Shown in pieces: positions 1-7,543 of a stretch of 64,000 bases of DNA. The first letter of the stretch is position 1. Every line of letters starts with the position of its first letter. Origin of the DNA: JAFAXA01 sp963777325 (GTDB taxonomy: Bacteria; Pseudomonadota; Alphaproteobacteria; Acetobacterales; Acetobacteraceae); assembly GCA_963777325.1 (NCBI GenBank), contig CAVZQE010000022.1, positions 868,001-932,000 on the forward strand. Reading direction: 5' to 3'. Below the pieces are notes generated by a model. It made no database searches. It saw nothing but the letters and a program-made list of their open reading frames with translations, and was not told the origin of the DNA. Made by a program: the position numbers and the translations under genes.

Positions 1-1
1 C

Positions 2-477
2 CGCCGCTACGATTGGGCCTACATCTTCGGCGCTGTCTGTCCCGCGCGCGGCGTCGGCGCAGCGCTGGTGCTGCCCTACGCCAACGCCGAGGCGATGAAC
101 CTTCATCTGGCCGAAATCAGTCGGCGCGTCACGTCAGGTGCACACGCCGTGGTCACCGTGGATGGTGCGGGTTGGCATCAAGAAGGCGGACGTTTGCAGG
201 TGCCGGACAACATCAGCTTGCTCCTGCTGCCCCCTGCGCTGCCTTTCCATGCGCTCCGCGCATGGAACCTTGGGCAGCTCCGCCTTACAGCCCAGAACTG
301 AACCCGCAGGAGAATGTTCGGCAGTTCCTGCGTCAGAACTACCTCGCCAACCGGGTGTTCGAAACCTACGATGCCATCGTCGACGCCTGCTGCGACGCCT
401 GGAACAAGTTCACCGCAGAACCCGAACGCATCACCTCGATCGCCACCCGCGACTGGGCACTACAGGTCAAAGTCTGA
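2..477 (+). pseudogene. IS630-family transposase, C-terminal part, disrupted
   Basis: This is the C-terminal part of a DDE transposase; the gene begins before the window. The reading frame from base 2 gives the family segment with VTVDGAGWH (second catalytic Asp) and ends in LLLLPP at base 235. The family sequence resumes at base 286 in another frame as YSPELNPQEN (third catalytic acidic residue, Glu), then FETYDAIVDACCDAWN, and stops at 475-477. Exactly 50 bases separate the two PP codon pairs, so a 50-bp insertion has both interrupted and frameshifted the gene. The product should be inactive. The assignment rests on recognising the IS630 signature; the right end of the element was not located. 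Confidence 0.8.
236..285. repeat. 50-bp hairpin-forming insertion in the IS630 transposase
   Basis: This 50-bp segment interrupts the conserved LLPP-YSPELNP region of the transposase. It contains the perfect inverted repeat CCATGCG-CTCCG-CGCATGG (247-265). A longer, looser outer stem, GCTGCC versus GGCAGC, lies about ten bases further out. This fits a small mobile palindrome or a repair scar. No second copy was recognised in the window. Confidence 0.55.
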
Positions 478-903
478 TGCCGCTGGTATGAGCACCGCGT
501 CGTGGGCGTGGCAGCCGGGGCGGTGGCGCAGTCGGAGGCTGCGGCTTCCGGGCCATCCGGTGCTCGCGACCGTGGACGAAGATGGGACGGATGCCGTTCC
601 GGCGCCCGCAGCTGAGCTTTCAACGGTGCTGCCGCAATCCGCCCCCCGAGCTTCAGACGAACGCCGTGGTTAAGGTGGGCGATACCGTATGGGGCGATTT
701 GCAGCCCGATGGAGGGCTATTGACATGGCCCGGTCCGTTCATCGCGGGGACAATCCTTGGGCTCGTTGCCCCTCGGCTATCTTGCGGCGCTCCGAGTTAC
801 TGCCCGGTCCGGGGCGATCTGTGGGAGCCGCCGCCGTGCGCGTGTGCGACCGTTGCGCGCGGCGGCCGGGTCTGGCTTGTCGTTTGCGGCGGACGGCTCC
901 TCG
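478..903. other. No recognisable gene
   Basis: These 426 bases lie between the transposase end and the stop codon of the secreted-protein gene on the other strand. Reading frames are open in places, but none shows a family signature, a clear ribosome-binding site or codon-position bias. The right end of the IS630 element probably lies in the first part of this stretch. Confidence 0.5.
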
Positions 904-1398
904 TTAGCAGTTCCAGCCAGTCCAGGACTGGTCGTGGCCTTGGTTTAGGCACACCTTGTGGTCGTGGTTCGCGACCGTGAGAAAAATAAACCCGCTACCG
1001 GGAACAGAGGTCGCCGCGGGTCCGGTTATGGCGCCAGGGCCGGAGCCGCTGGGCGGGGCACCCAGATCAATCCAGTTGCTCGACGTGCTGCCGACTTGAA
1101 AGAACAACATCATGACGTGGCCGCTGGTGGCGTGGCCGCTGGTGGTATCCACGACGAACTCGTAGGCAACGTTGTTGATCTGCGTCCACGCCTGGTTGAG
1201 ATCGGTCAGTGGCGGTGGAAGGGGGTTAGGCTCGCATTGCCAACGCCCCGGCCCATCGGGGTTTCGGATGCTGGTTGGGACACACTGGGCGTGCGATCCG
1301 GCTGGGCATGTGGGGGCGCGCCCCGGGCACTGGGGCTGTGCCAATGCAGCGGAGGAACTGACGAGGCCAACGAAGGCGACGGCTAGACGAGTATTCAT
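904..1398 (-). CDS. Secreted cysteine-rich protein of unknown function
   Basis: The product is 164 aa, starting MNTRLAVAFVGLVSSSAALA, a classical signal peptide with probable cleavage after Ala20 (ALA-Q). The mature part is about 144 aa with six cysteines, three near the N-terminus (CPGRAPTC...C), one after GRWQ, one in KVCLNQ and one as the last residue. This suggests three disulfides outside the cytoplasm. The start is fixed by a near-ideal AAAGGAGG nine bases upstream; the frame stays open further upstream but without such a site. A CRP-like promoter lies about 110-150 bases upstream. The family was not recognised. The gene stands alone between a transposon tail and an unannotated stretch, so it may be accessory. 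Confidence 0.7.
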   Translation of the reverse strand: MNTRLAVAFVGLVSSSAALAQPQCPGRAPTCPAGSHAQCVPTSIRNPDGPGRWQCEPNPLPPPLTDLNQAWTQINNVAYEFVVDTTSGHATSGHVMMLFFQVGSTSSNWIDLGAPPSGSGPGAITGPAATSVPGSGFIFLTVANHDHKVCLNQGHDQSWTGWNC

Positions 1399-1509
1399 TG
1401 TAACTTTCCTCCTTTGGAACAGCGTGTCGAGTTCACCGCTGGAACGGTGCTTTCTCCGCCGAAGCTTTGAACAAGGCGCGACACCACCTCTTTTCACTGC
1501 CAACGATAG

Positions 1510-1545
1510 ATTGTAGCCGGCCCGTAAGATGTGAGCCAGATCACA
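1510..1545 (-). promoter_or_regulatory. CRP/FNR-type operator and -10 box upstream of the secreted-protein gene
   Basis: Bases 1530-1545 read TGTGAGCCAGATCACA, a perfect TGTGA-N6-TCACA palindrome identical to the CRP core consensus. Reading leftward on the minus strand, 14 bases later comes TACAAT (1515-1510), a strong -10 box. The -35 position falls within the palindrome and matches poorly (TGGCTC), the arrangement expected of an activator-dependent promoter. The centre of the site lies roughly 35 bases before the inferred transcription start. Transcription would run into the gene that starts at 1398. Confidence 0.55.
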
Positions 1546-1894
1546 TCCCTCCACGGAACTACCGGACGCGGAATCCTTCGACCAGCCGCCTGCAGCGCAT
1601 CAACGAGAGGCGGGAGACGAGCCGACCTGCCACTCCGGCGACAGCCTCCCCGCCAGTTGGCACGGCCGTAACGAGGGAGAATGTTGCGCAGATCCGAAGG
1701 CCTTTGCTATTCGAACTTGCGGCGCTGCCGCCCGGCACGCCGTCGCGCGGCGCGGCTGATCGCGATTTGCGCGCTCTTCGGCTCGCCAATTTCGGCAGTC
1801 CCGGCATCCTGACCGGCGGGGTCGGTGCTGTCCGGCACCATCGCGACCTGCTCAGCGGCGCGGTGGCGGGCCTGCTCGCGGGCTGACCGCGCGT
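1546..1894. other. No recognisable gene
   Basis: About 350 bases between the CRP-like site and the end of nagA. Short open frames exist on both strands, but none has a plausible start region or a recognised family. Confidence 0.5.
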
Positions 1895-2916
1895 TCACGC
1901 GCCGACCGTGACATCCCCTATCCGGACCCGGAGCGGCCGCAGGTCGGAGGACCACAGCACCTCGCCCGCGTCGACCCTGTGGCCGCGCGCCGCCAGCAGC
2001 GCCGCCGCATGCGCGCTCGCGAGACGTACGGCCTGCTCAGGCGTCGCGAGGGCGAGCGACGCGACAAGCCGGACGGCGGCGTCCATCGTCAGCGCCGAGC
2101 CCGCGAGCCGCGTCGTGCCCGGCACCCGAACCGCCCCGTCCACCGCGCGCTCGATCGTCATGCCCGCGAAGGCATGGCGCCCGGGGGGCGCCGCGGCCGC
2201 GGCGGTCGCGTCGCTCACGAGGATGCTGCGGGTGAGACCCTTGGCACGGACCATCACCGCGAGCGCATGCGGCGGCACGTGGATGCCATCCGCGATGAAG
2301 CTCGCCGCCAAACGGTCCTCGGCCAGCTGCGCCATGAGGGGGTTGTCGAATTTCGGCTGCGGCTGCGGCAATGCGTTGCCGAGATGGGTGCTGAGCGTCG
2401 CTCCAGCTTCGCACGCAACGGCGATCGTGGCGGCCCTCGCCGCCGTATGGCCGAGCGCGATTACCCGCCCGTGATCGCGTACCTGCGACGCGATGAACGC
2501 GACCGCGCCGGGGAGTTCGGGCGCGAGTGTCAGCAGCAGCACCGGCCGGGCGAGGGGGAAGCGAGCCGCTCCAGCAGCGCCGGATCGGGCGCGGTCATGC
2601 AGCCTGGCGGATGGCAGCCGGCATAGCCCTCGGCCGGATTGAGGAACGGGCCTTCGAGATGGAATCCCGGCACCATCGCCGGGCCGAGGCGGCTCGTCGC
2701 GACCGCCCGGTCGAGCGCCGCGAGCCGCGCCGCCAGCGTGTCCGGCGCGGCGGTGATGAGCGTCGGCAGGCAGGCGGTGACGCCCGTCCCCAGCATGGCG
2801 TGGAGCGCGTGATCGAGCGCGTCCGCCGTCAGCGCCGCATCGTTGAAGTCGACCCCCGCGAAGCCGTTGACCTGCAGGTCGAGGAGGCCCGGCGTGCGCA
2901 AGGCCCGCGCGTTCAC
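1895..2916 (-). pseudogene. nagA: N-acetylglucosamine-6-phosphate deacetylase, one frameshift
   Basis: NagA removes the acetyl group from GlcNAc-6-phosphate in the cytoplasm, feeding amino-sugar catabolism and cell-wall recycling. The N-terminal frame gives GLLDLQVNGFAGVDFND and FHLEGPF (metal-site region). The rest lies in another frame with ALGHTAARA, STHLGNAL, IADGIHVPP and LVSDAT (catalytic Asp). One base is missing in a run of five G on the plus strand (2554-2558); restoring it gives continuous LERLASPLARPVLLLTLA. The joined length of about 340 aa is short for the family (about 380) because the N-terminal beta-sandwich strands are largely absent. The start overlaps cbpM by ATGA. The isolated homopolymer indel suggests a sequence error rather than true decay. 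Confidence 0.75.
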
Positions 2917-3248
2917 TCCGGCCGGGGCGGGGACCGCAACGCCGTCAGCACCGCCTCCCGCACGGTCGGCGGTTGGCTGCTGACCGCGCGCACCATGCCC
3001 TTGATCGTGCAGCGCAGCTCATAGACCTGGTCGAGCAGCGACAGGACGAGCGGCACCGCGTCTTCCGCGACGTCGAGGTCGCGGCGGAGGTCGTGGATCA
3101 GCCGTACGCGGGCGATGTCGATTTCGCGGAACTCCCAAAGCGCCGGCTCGCCGCCGTCCGGCTGCACCCAGCCGCGCTCCACCCAGCCGGTCAGCTCCGT
3201 CACCTGCACGTCCGTGAACTGCGCGAGCACGGTTTCGGTCCGCATCAT
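2913..3248 (-). CDS. cbpM: Chaperone modulator CbpM
   Basis: The product is 111 aa. CbpM is a MerR-like small protein that binds the J domain of CbpA and restrains its co-chaperone activity. The sequence shows the family layout: LTGWVERGWVQPDG (helix-turn region), then WEFREIDIARVRLIHDLRRDLDV, VPLVLSLLDQVYELR and a charged tail. It is encoded directly after cbpA, with which it shares a 4-base ATGA overlap (3245-3248), and it overlaps nagA in the same way. That arrangement implies translational coupling, as expected for an inhibitor made in proportion to its target. Confidence 0.85.
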   Translation of the reverse strand: MMRTETVLAQFTDVQVTELTGWVERGWVQPDGGEPALWEFREIDIARVRLIHDLRRDLDVAEDAVPLVLSLLDQVYELRCTIKGMVRAVSSQPPTVREAVLTALRSPPRPE

Positions 3249-4171
3249 CTCTCATCCTTCAAGCCGGCCCGGGGATCGAACGGGTGCGCGGGCGTCCAGT
3301 CGCGCAAGAAGGCCGCGAGCGCCGGCTCGTCGCCCGGCGGCAGGACCACCTGCAGTTCCACGTATTGATGCCCGCGGCCGGCGATGCCCCGGCCGCGCAG
3401 CCGAAGCCGCGTGCCGGTACCGGAATTGGCCGGGACCGAGACGCGGACCGTTCCCTTGATGGTCGGCACCTCCAGGCTCGCGCCGAGCACCGCCTCCTTG
3501 ATGCTGACCGGCAGGGTGAGCACGATGTCGTCGCCTTCGCGGCGGAAGCGCGGATGCGGCGCGACCGTGATCTCGACCAGCGCGTCGCCTGGCGGCCCGC
3601 CGCCCATGCCGGGATTGCCCTGGCCCTTCAGCCGCAGCACGTGCCCGTCCTCGAGCCCGGCCGGGATCGTGACGTCGAGCGTCCGTCCGTCGGGGAGCGT
3701 GATCCGCCGCGTCGTGCCGGCGGCCGCGTCGACGAAGCCGACCGTCAGCGCGTAGTGAGCATCGCTGCCGCGCATGGTGAACGGGCGTCGCGATCGGCCC
3801 GCGCCACCGGACGACCCACCGCCGCCGAACGCCTGGGCCAGTATGTCCTCCAGATCCTCGGCCGCGAAGCCGCTGTCGGCGCGATATTTCTCACGGCCGC
3901 CGGCGTCGCCGAAATCGCGGTAGGTGTATTGGGGCGGCGGCCGCTCGTTGCCGCTGGCGTCGATCTCGCCCCGGTCGTAGCGGGCGCGCTTGTCGGCGTC
4001 CGAAAGCAGGTCGTAGGCGGAGGCGACCGCCTTGAACCGCTCCGCCGCCTCCGGCTTGCCGGGGTTGACGTCCGGATGGAACTTCTTCGCGAGCTTGCGG
4101 TACGCCGCCCGGATCGTGGCCTCGTCGTCCGTGCGCTGGACGCCGAGAATCGTGTAGGGATCGTCTGCCAT
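3245..4171 (-). CDS. cbpA: Curved-DNA-binding protein / DnaJ-class co-chaperone CbpA
   Basis: The product is 308 aa, the usual length for CbpA. Residues 1-70 form a J domain with the HPD motif at 32-34 (KKFHPDVNPG), which stimulates DnaK ATPase. A Gly-rich linker (AFGGGGSSGGAG) leads into the C-terminal substrate-binding region with FRREGDDIVLTLPVSIKEA. There is no zinc-finger repeat, so it is a class II J protein rather than DnaJ itself. The ATG at 4171 is chosen because the J domain begins immediately after it; the longer open frame upstream lacks homology. It heads the cbpA-cbpM-nagA unit and diverges from the thioesterase gene at 4280. Confidence 0.9.
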   Translation of the reverse strand: MADDPYTILGVQRTDDEATIRAAYRKLAKKFHPDVNPGKPEAAERFKAVASAYDLLSDADKRARYDRGEIDASGNERPPPQYTYRDFGDAGGREKYRADSGFAAEDLEDILAQAFGGGGSSGGAGRSRRPFTMRGSDAHYALTVGFVDAAAGTTRRITLPDGRTLDVTIPAGLEDGHVLRLKGQGNPGMGGGPPGDALVEITVAPHPRFRREGDDIVLTLPVSIKEAVLGASLEVPTIKGTVRVSVPANSGTGTRLRLRGRGIAGRGHQYVELQVVLPPGDEPALAAFLRDWTPAHPFDPRAGLKDER

Positions 4172-4279
4172 CCGGGCGAGTCTAGCCGGAACGTCCGCGC
4201 CTGTCCGCCCCCCTCCGAGCAACACGGCCTTGCTTGCCTGGACGGGCGCGGTATTGATCGCCGGATCGGAGGGGATGCC

Positions 4280-4693
4280 ATGGCCGAACAGACCGAGCCG
4301 ACGCCGCAGGGCACTCTCGCCTATCGCACGATGGCGATGCCCGCGGACGCCAACCCATCCGGCGACATCTTCGGCGGCTGGATCATGGGACTGATGGACC
4401 TCGCGGGCGGCATGTCGGCCCGGGAGGTCACGCAAGGCCGCGCGGTCACGGTCGCCGTGTCGCGCCTCAGCTTCCTGCATCCGGTGAAGGTCGGGGACGT
4501 GGTCTGCTGCTACACGACGCTGACCCGCCAGGGGCGGACGTCCTGCACGTTCGAGATCGAGACCTGGGTGATGCGCGGCGGTTACGGCGCCCGCTTCAAG
4601 GTGACGGCGGCCGAGTTCACCTTCGTCGCGGTGGACGCGGAGGGCAAGCCGCGCGCGATCGCGCCGTCTCCGCAAGCGGAGGCCGCCCCATGA
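4280..4693 (+). CDS. Acyl-CoA thioesterase (YciA-like hotdog fold)
   Basis: The product is 137 aa. Hotdog thioesterases of this group hydrolyse acyl-CoA to free acid and CoA, usually as oligomers in the cytoplasm. The family motif is visible at about residues 25-42: ANPSGDIFGGWIMGLMDLA, including the conserved Asp of the helix. It is followed by VAVSRLSFLHPVKVGDVV. GGAGGGG precedes the ATG by a normal distance. The stop overlaps the start of the iron-alcohol dehydrogenase gene (ATGA at 4690-4693), so the two are probably co-translated. The natural substrate cannot be told from sequence. Confidence 0.85.
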   Translation: MAEQTEPTPQGTLAYRTMAMPADANPSGDIFGGWIMGLMDLAGGMSAREVTQGRAVTVAVSRLSFLHPVKVGDVVCCYTTLTRQGRTSCTFEIETWVMRGGYGARFKVTAAEFTFVAVDAEGKPRAIAPSPQAEAAP

Positions 4694-5868
4694 CCACGTC
4701 CATCGCCTCCCCGCGGCTGATCCTGACGGGCGGCGGTTCGGTCGGGCAGGTCGCGGACGTGCTCGGCAAGTTCGGCCTGTCGCGCCCGATGGTGGTAACC
4801 GACCCGGTGATGGTCTCGACCGGACTGATCGCGAACTGCCTGGCCCCGCTCGACGCCGCCGGGATCGGCGCGGACGTGTTCAGCGAAACCGTCCCGGACC
4901 CGACCGACACGGTGGTCGAGGCGGGGGTCGCCGCCCTCGGCCGGGGCTCGTTCGACTGCCTGATCGGCTTCGGCGGCGGCTCGCCGATGGATACCGCGAA
5001 AGCGATCGCGATCCTGGCGGCGACGGGCGGCAAGATGCGCGACCACAAGGTGCCGGTCGCTGCCGACCACGCCGCGCTGCCGGTGATCGCCATCCCGACG
5101 ACAGGCGGCACCGGCAGCGAATGCACCCGCTTCACCGTCATCACCGACGTCGAGCGCGACGAGAAGATGCTGATCGCGGGCCTCGGCGCGTTGCCGCTCG
5201 CGGCGATCGTCGATTACGAACTCACCTTCAGCGTGCCGCCGCGCACCACGGCCGATACCGGCGTCGATAGCCTGACGCACGCGCTGGAGGCCTATGTCTC
5301 GCGCCGCGCCAACCCGTTCTCGGACGCGTTGGCGCTGTCGGCCATGGGTCTCATCGGCCGGCATCTGCGCACCGCCTATCATGAGCCCCGCAACGCGTCC
5401 GCCCGCGAAGGCATGATGCTGGGCGCGATGCAGGCGGGGCTCGCCTTTTCGAACAGCTCGGTCGCGCTCGTGCATGGCATGTCGCGGCCGATCGGCGCGC
5501 ATTTCCACGTGCCGCACGGCCTCTCCAACGCCATGCTGCTGCCCGCGGTCACGCGGTTCGGCGTCGAGGCGGCGACCGCCCGCTACGCCGAGGCGGCCCG
5601 CCGGATCGGCATGGCGGGCGAGGGCGAGGCGGACGAGGCGGCGAGCGCGCGCCTCGTCGCCGGGCTCGCGGCGCTGAACCGGGATCTCGCCGTGCCGAGC
5701 CCGCGCGAATGGGGCATCGACGCGGCCAAGTGGGAACGGCTGCTGGAGACGATGGCGGAGCAGGCGCTCGCCTCCGGCAGCCCCGCCAACAATCCGCGCG
5801 TGCCGACGAAGGCCGAGATCGTCGGCATCTATCGCGCGGTCTGGTCGGGCGACCTGCCGAACGCCTGA
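4690..5868 (+). CDS. Iron-containing alcohol dehydrogenase
   Basis: The product is 392 aa, typical for group III metal-dependent alcohol dehydrogenases, which oxidise or reduce alcohols/aldehydes with NAD(P). An N-terminal Rossmann-like half carries GFGGGSPMDTAKA and PTTGGTGSE (nucleotide binding). The C-terminal helical half carries the metal ligands, an Asp and three His, in DTGVDSLTHALEAY and HGMSRPIGAHFHVPHG. It is translationally coupled to the thioesterase upstream, so a joint role in short-chain acyl or aldehyde metabolism is plausible but inferred. It is convergent with the EAL gene, 13 bases apart. The reading frame is intact. Confidence 0.9.
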   Translation: MTTSIASPRLILTGGGSVGQVADVLGKFGLSRPMVVTDPVMVSTGLIANCLAPLDAAGIGADVFSETVPDPTDTVVEAGVAALGRGSFDCLIGFGGGSPMDTAKAIAILAATGGKMRDHKVPVAADHAALPVIAIPTTGGTGSECTRFTVITDVERDEKMLIAGLGALPLAAIVDYELTFSVPPRTTADTGVDSLTHALEAYVSRRANPFSDALALSAMGLIGRHLRTAYHEPRNASAREGMMLGAMQAGLAFSNSSVALVHGMSRPIGAHFHVPHGLSNAMLLPAVTRFGVEAATARYAEAARRIGMAGEGEADEAASARLVAGLAALNRDLAVPSPREWGIDAAKWERLLETMAEQALASGSPANNPRVPTKAEIVGIYRAVWSGDLPNA

Positions 5869-5881
5869 CCTTGATGGACAA

Positions 5882-6658
5882 TCAGACCGGCGGCCCTCGC
5901 CAATCCCGGAGCCAGTCGGGGACGCCGGCGGCGGTCAGCGGCCGGGAGACCAGGAAGCCCTGCGCCCCGTCGACCCCCGATTTCCGCATCCGCATCCAGG
6001 TGGCGGCATCCTCCACGCCTTCGGCGACCACGCGCATCGAGCGGCGCTTCGCGCCCTCGACGACGTAGCGGAGGAAGTCGGAGGCGGCCCGGTCGTGATG
6101 GGCCGATTGCACGATGCTTTTGTCCAGCTTGACGATGGAGAACTGCATGTCGAGCATCGCCGCGCAATGCGGAACGGCCGGGCTGAGATCGTCGATCGCC
6201 AGCACGTATCCCGCATCCCGGAACAGGTCGATGGCGCGGGCGAGGGCGTCCGGGTCGCGGACCGGCCTGCTTTCGGTCAGCTCGAGCACGATCCGCTCCG
6301 ACTCCAGTCCGGCCGCGCGCCTCTGGGCCTCGAGCCGGATCAGGGTTGCGGGAACCAGCAGCACGTCGAGCGGCAGGTTCAGGCCAAGGCGCAGGCGCGG
6401 ATCGAGAGTCGCCCCTGAAAAGTCCGAGAAGGCGCGATCGGCCACGGCATGGGTCAGCTCGGGCGACAGCCCCGCGGCCTCGAGCTGCGGCACGAACGCA
6501 TCCGCGCCCAGAACGCCGTGCCGCGGGTGATTGAGCCGGGCGAGCGTCTCTATGCCGAACGGCACGCCGCCATCCAGCGTCACGATCGGCTGATAGAGCG
6601 TGTCGATCATAGGGCCGGAGACGGCTTGTCGCAGCTCGGCGCGATCCATCTCCGCCAT
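5882..6658 (-). CDS. EAL-domain protein (possible c-di-GMP phosphodiesterase)
   Basis: The product is 258 aa, essentially one EAL domain. EAL domains hydrolyse cyclic di-GMP or act as receptors for it. The signature is ETLAR at 37-41 (canonical EALxR, with Thr for Ala). Other catalytic-site elements are present: GLNLPLD, ELTES, IDDLSP, VKLDKS, EGVEDA and QGFLVSRPL. The usual DDFGTGYS loop-6 sequence is replaced by DDLSPAVPH, so activity may be reduced. The start at 6658 is preferred because GGAGG lies upstream; the frame remains open to 6709. No sensory or membrane domain is attached. Confidence 0.8.
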   Translation of the reverse strand: MAEMDRAELRQAVSGPMIDTLYQPIVTLDGGVPFGIETLARLNHPRHGVLGADAFVPQLEAAGLSPELTHAVADRAFSDFSGATLDPRLRLGLNLPLDVLLVPATLIRLEAQRRAAGLESERIVLELTESRPVRDPDALARAIDLFRDAGYVLAIDDLSPAVPHCAAMLDMQFSIVKLDKSIVQSAHHDRAASDFLRYVVEGAKRRSMRVVAEGVEDAATWMRMRKSGVDGAQGFLVSRPLTAAGVPDWLRDWRGPPV

Positions 6659-6765
6659 CTTCCCCGGCCTCCGACAAACCGCCGCGCCCGGCGGGTCTCG
6701 TTGCCACATTTGTGGGCTAGTTTCGGGTTTTGCGAAAGCACTGCTTCACCTCCGGGACCGAATCC

Positions 6766-7433
6766 TTACCGCACGCTGCGCCGCGTGCGCTCAGTAATCG
6801 CGAGATCACCGGCAATCAGCAAGAGCAGCACGGTGGCGACCAGGAGCGGCGGATGCGTGCGCTGGGGAAGGAACGTCCCAAGCGCGGCGCCGATGGCGTA
6901 GCAGGCCCAGCTTCCCGCGGCGAGTGTCGCCACGCCGTCGCGCTCGCGGTTGCCGAAGCCGCCGATGCCCGCCATCAGGGCGGCGTCCGCGAGCTGGAGC
7001 AACGTGCCGGTGACGACGACCGTGCGCAGCTTCGCCGGACCGAACCGGGACGGCTCGCCCCTTGCACGCCCATCGCGAAGGCGACCAGCGCCAGCTCGAA
7101 CCAGCCTGGCAGGGCCGCCCAGTCCACCGGCAGGAGCAGCAGCGCCGCCATGACGAGCCAGGGAAAGGAGCGGCCCGACCAATGGCGCAGCACGCTCGCG
7201 ACCGCCGCGCCCATGCAGAACGCTCCGACCGCGCCGGCGCTGGTCTCGGCTCGCGCCCAGGCATGCGAGGCGAGCGACATGCCGAGAAACACCGTGTTCC
7301 CCGTCATGTTCGCGGTGAACACGTGGCCGAGGTCGCCATAGGCGAAGGCGTCGACGAACCCCGCCGTCAGGCAGAGTAGCCCTGCGTGCCTGAGATGCGT
7401 CCACACGCCCGGCTTTTCCGTCGCCTGACCCAT
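6766..7433 (-). pseudogene. DUF1275 (YoaK-like) membrane protein, one frameshift
   Basis: DUF1275 proteins are inner-membrane proteins of about 220 aa with six predicted helices; the function is unknown. The N-terminal frame shows LLCLTAGFVDAFAYGDLGHVFTANMTGNTVFLG, which contains the family hallmark ANMTGNTV. The second half is in another frame with KLRTVVVTGTLLQLADAAL. One base is missing in CCCC at 7058-7061 on the plus strand; restoring it joins MGVQGGEPSRFGPAKLRTV. The start ATG at 7433 has GGAAAGG upstream. A lone homopolymer indel makes a sequence error likely. Confidence 0.75.
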
Positions 7434-7543
7434 GCTTGCCGGACCTTTCCGCTGGGCGGCGGCTCTGAGGGGCGGATCGCGTGGCCAGCACACAACGCGA
7501 CGCGGCAAGTGAATGAAAAGCCAGCGGCAGGCGGCAGGCGGTC

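Noticed and set aside
2554..2558. Homopolymer in nagA as a phase-variation switch
   Set aside because: The run is only five bases, and identical one-base losses occur in many housekeeping genes here, so a sequence error fits better.
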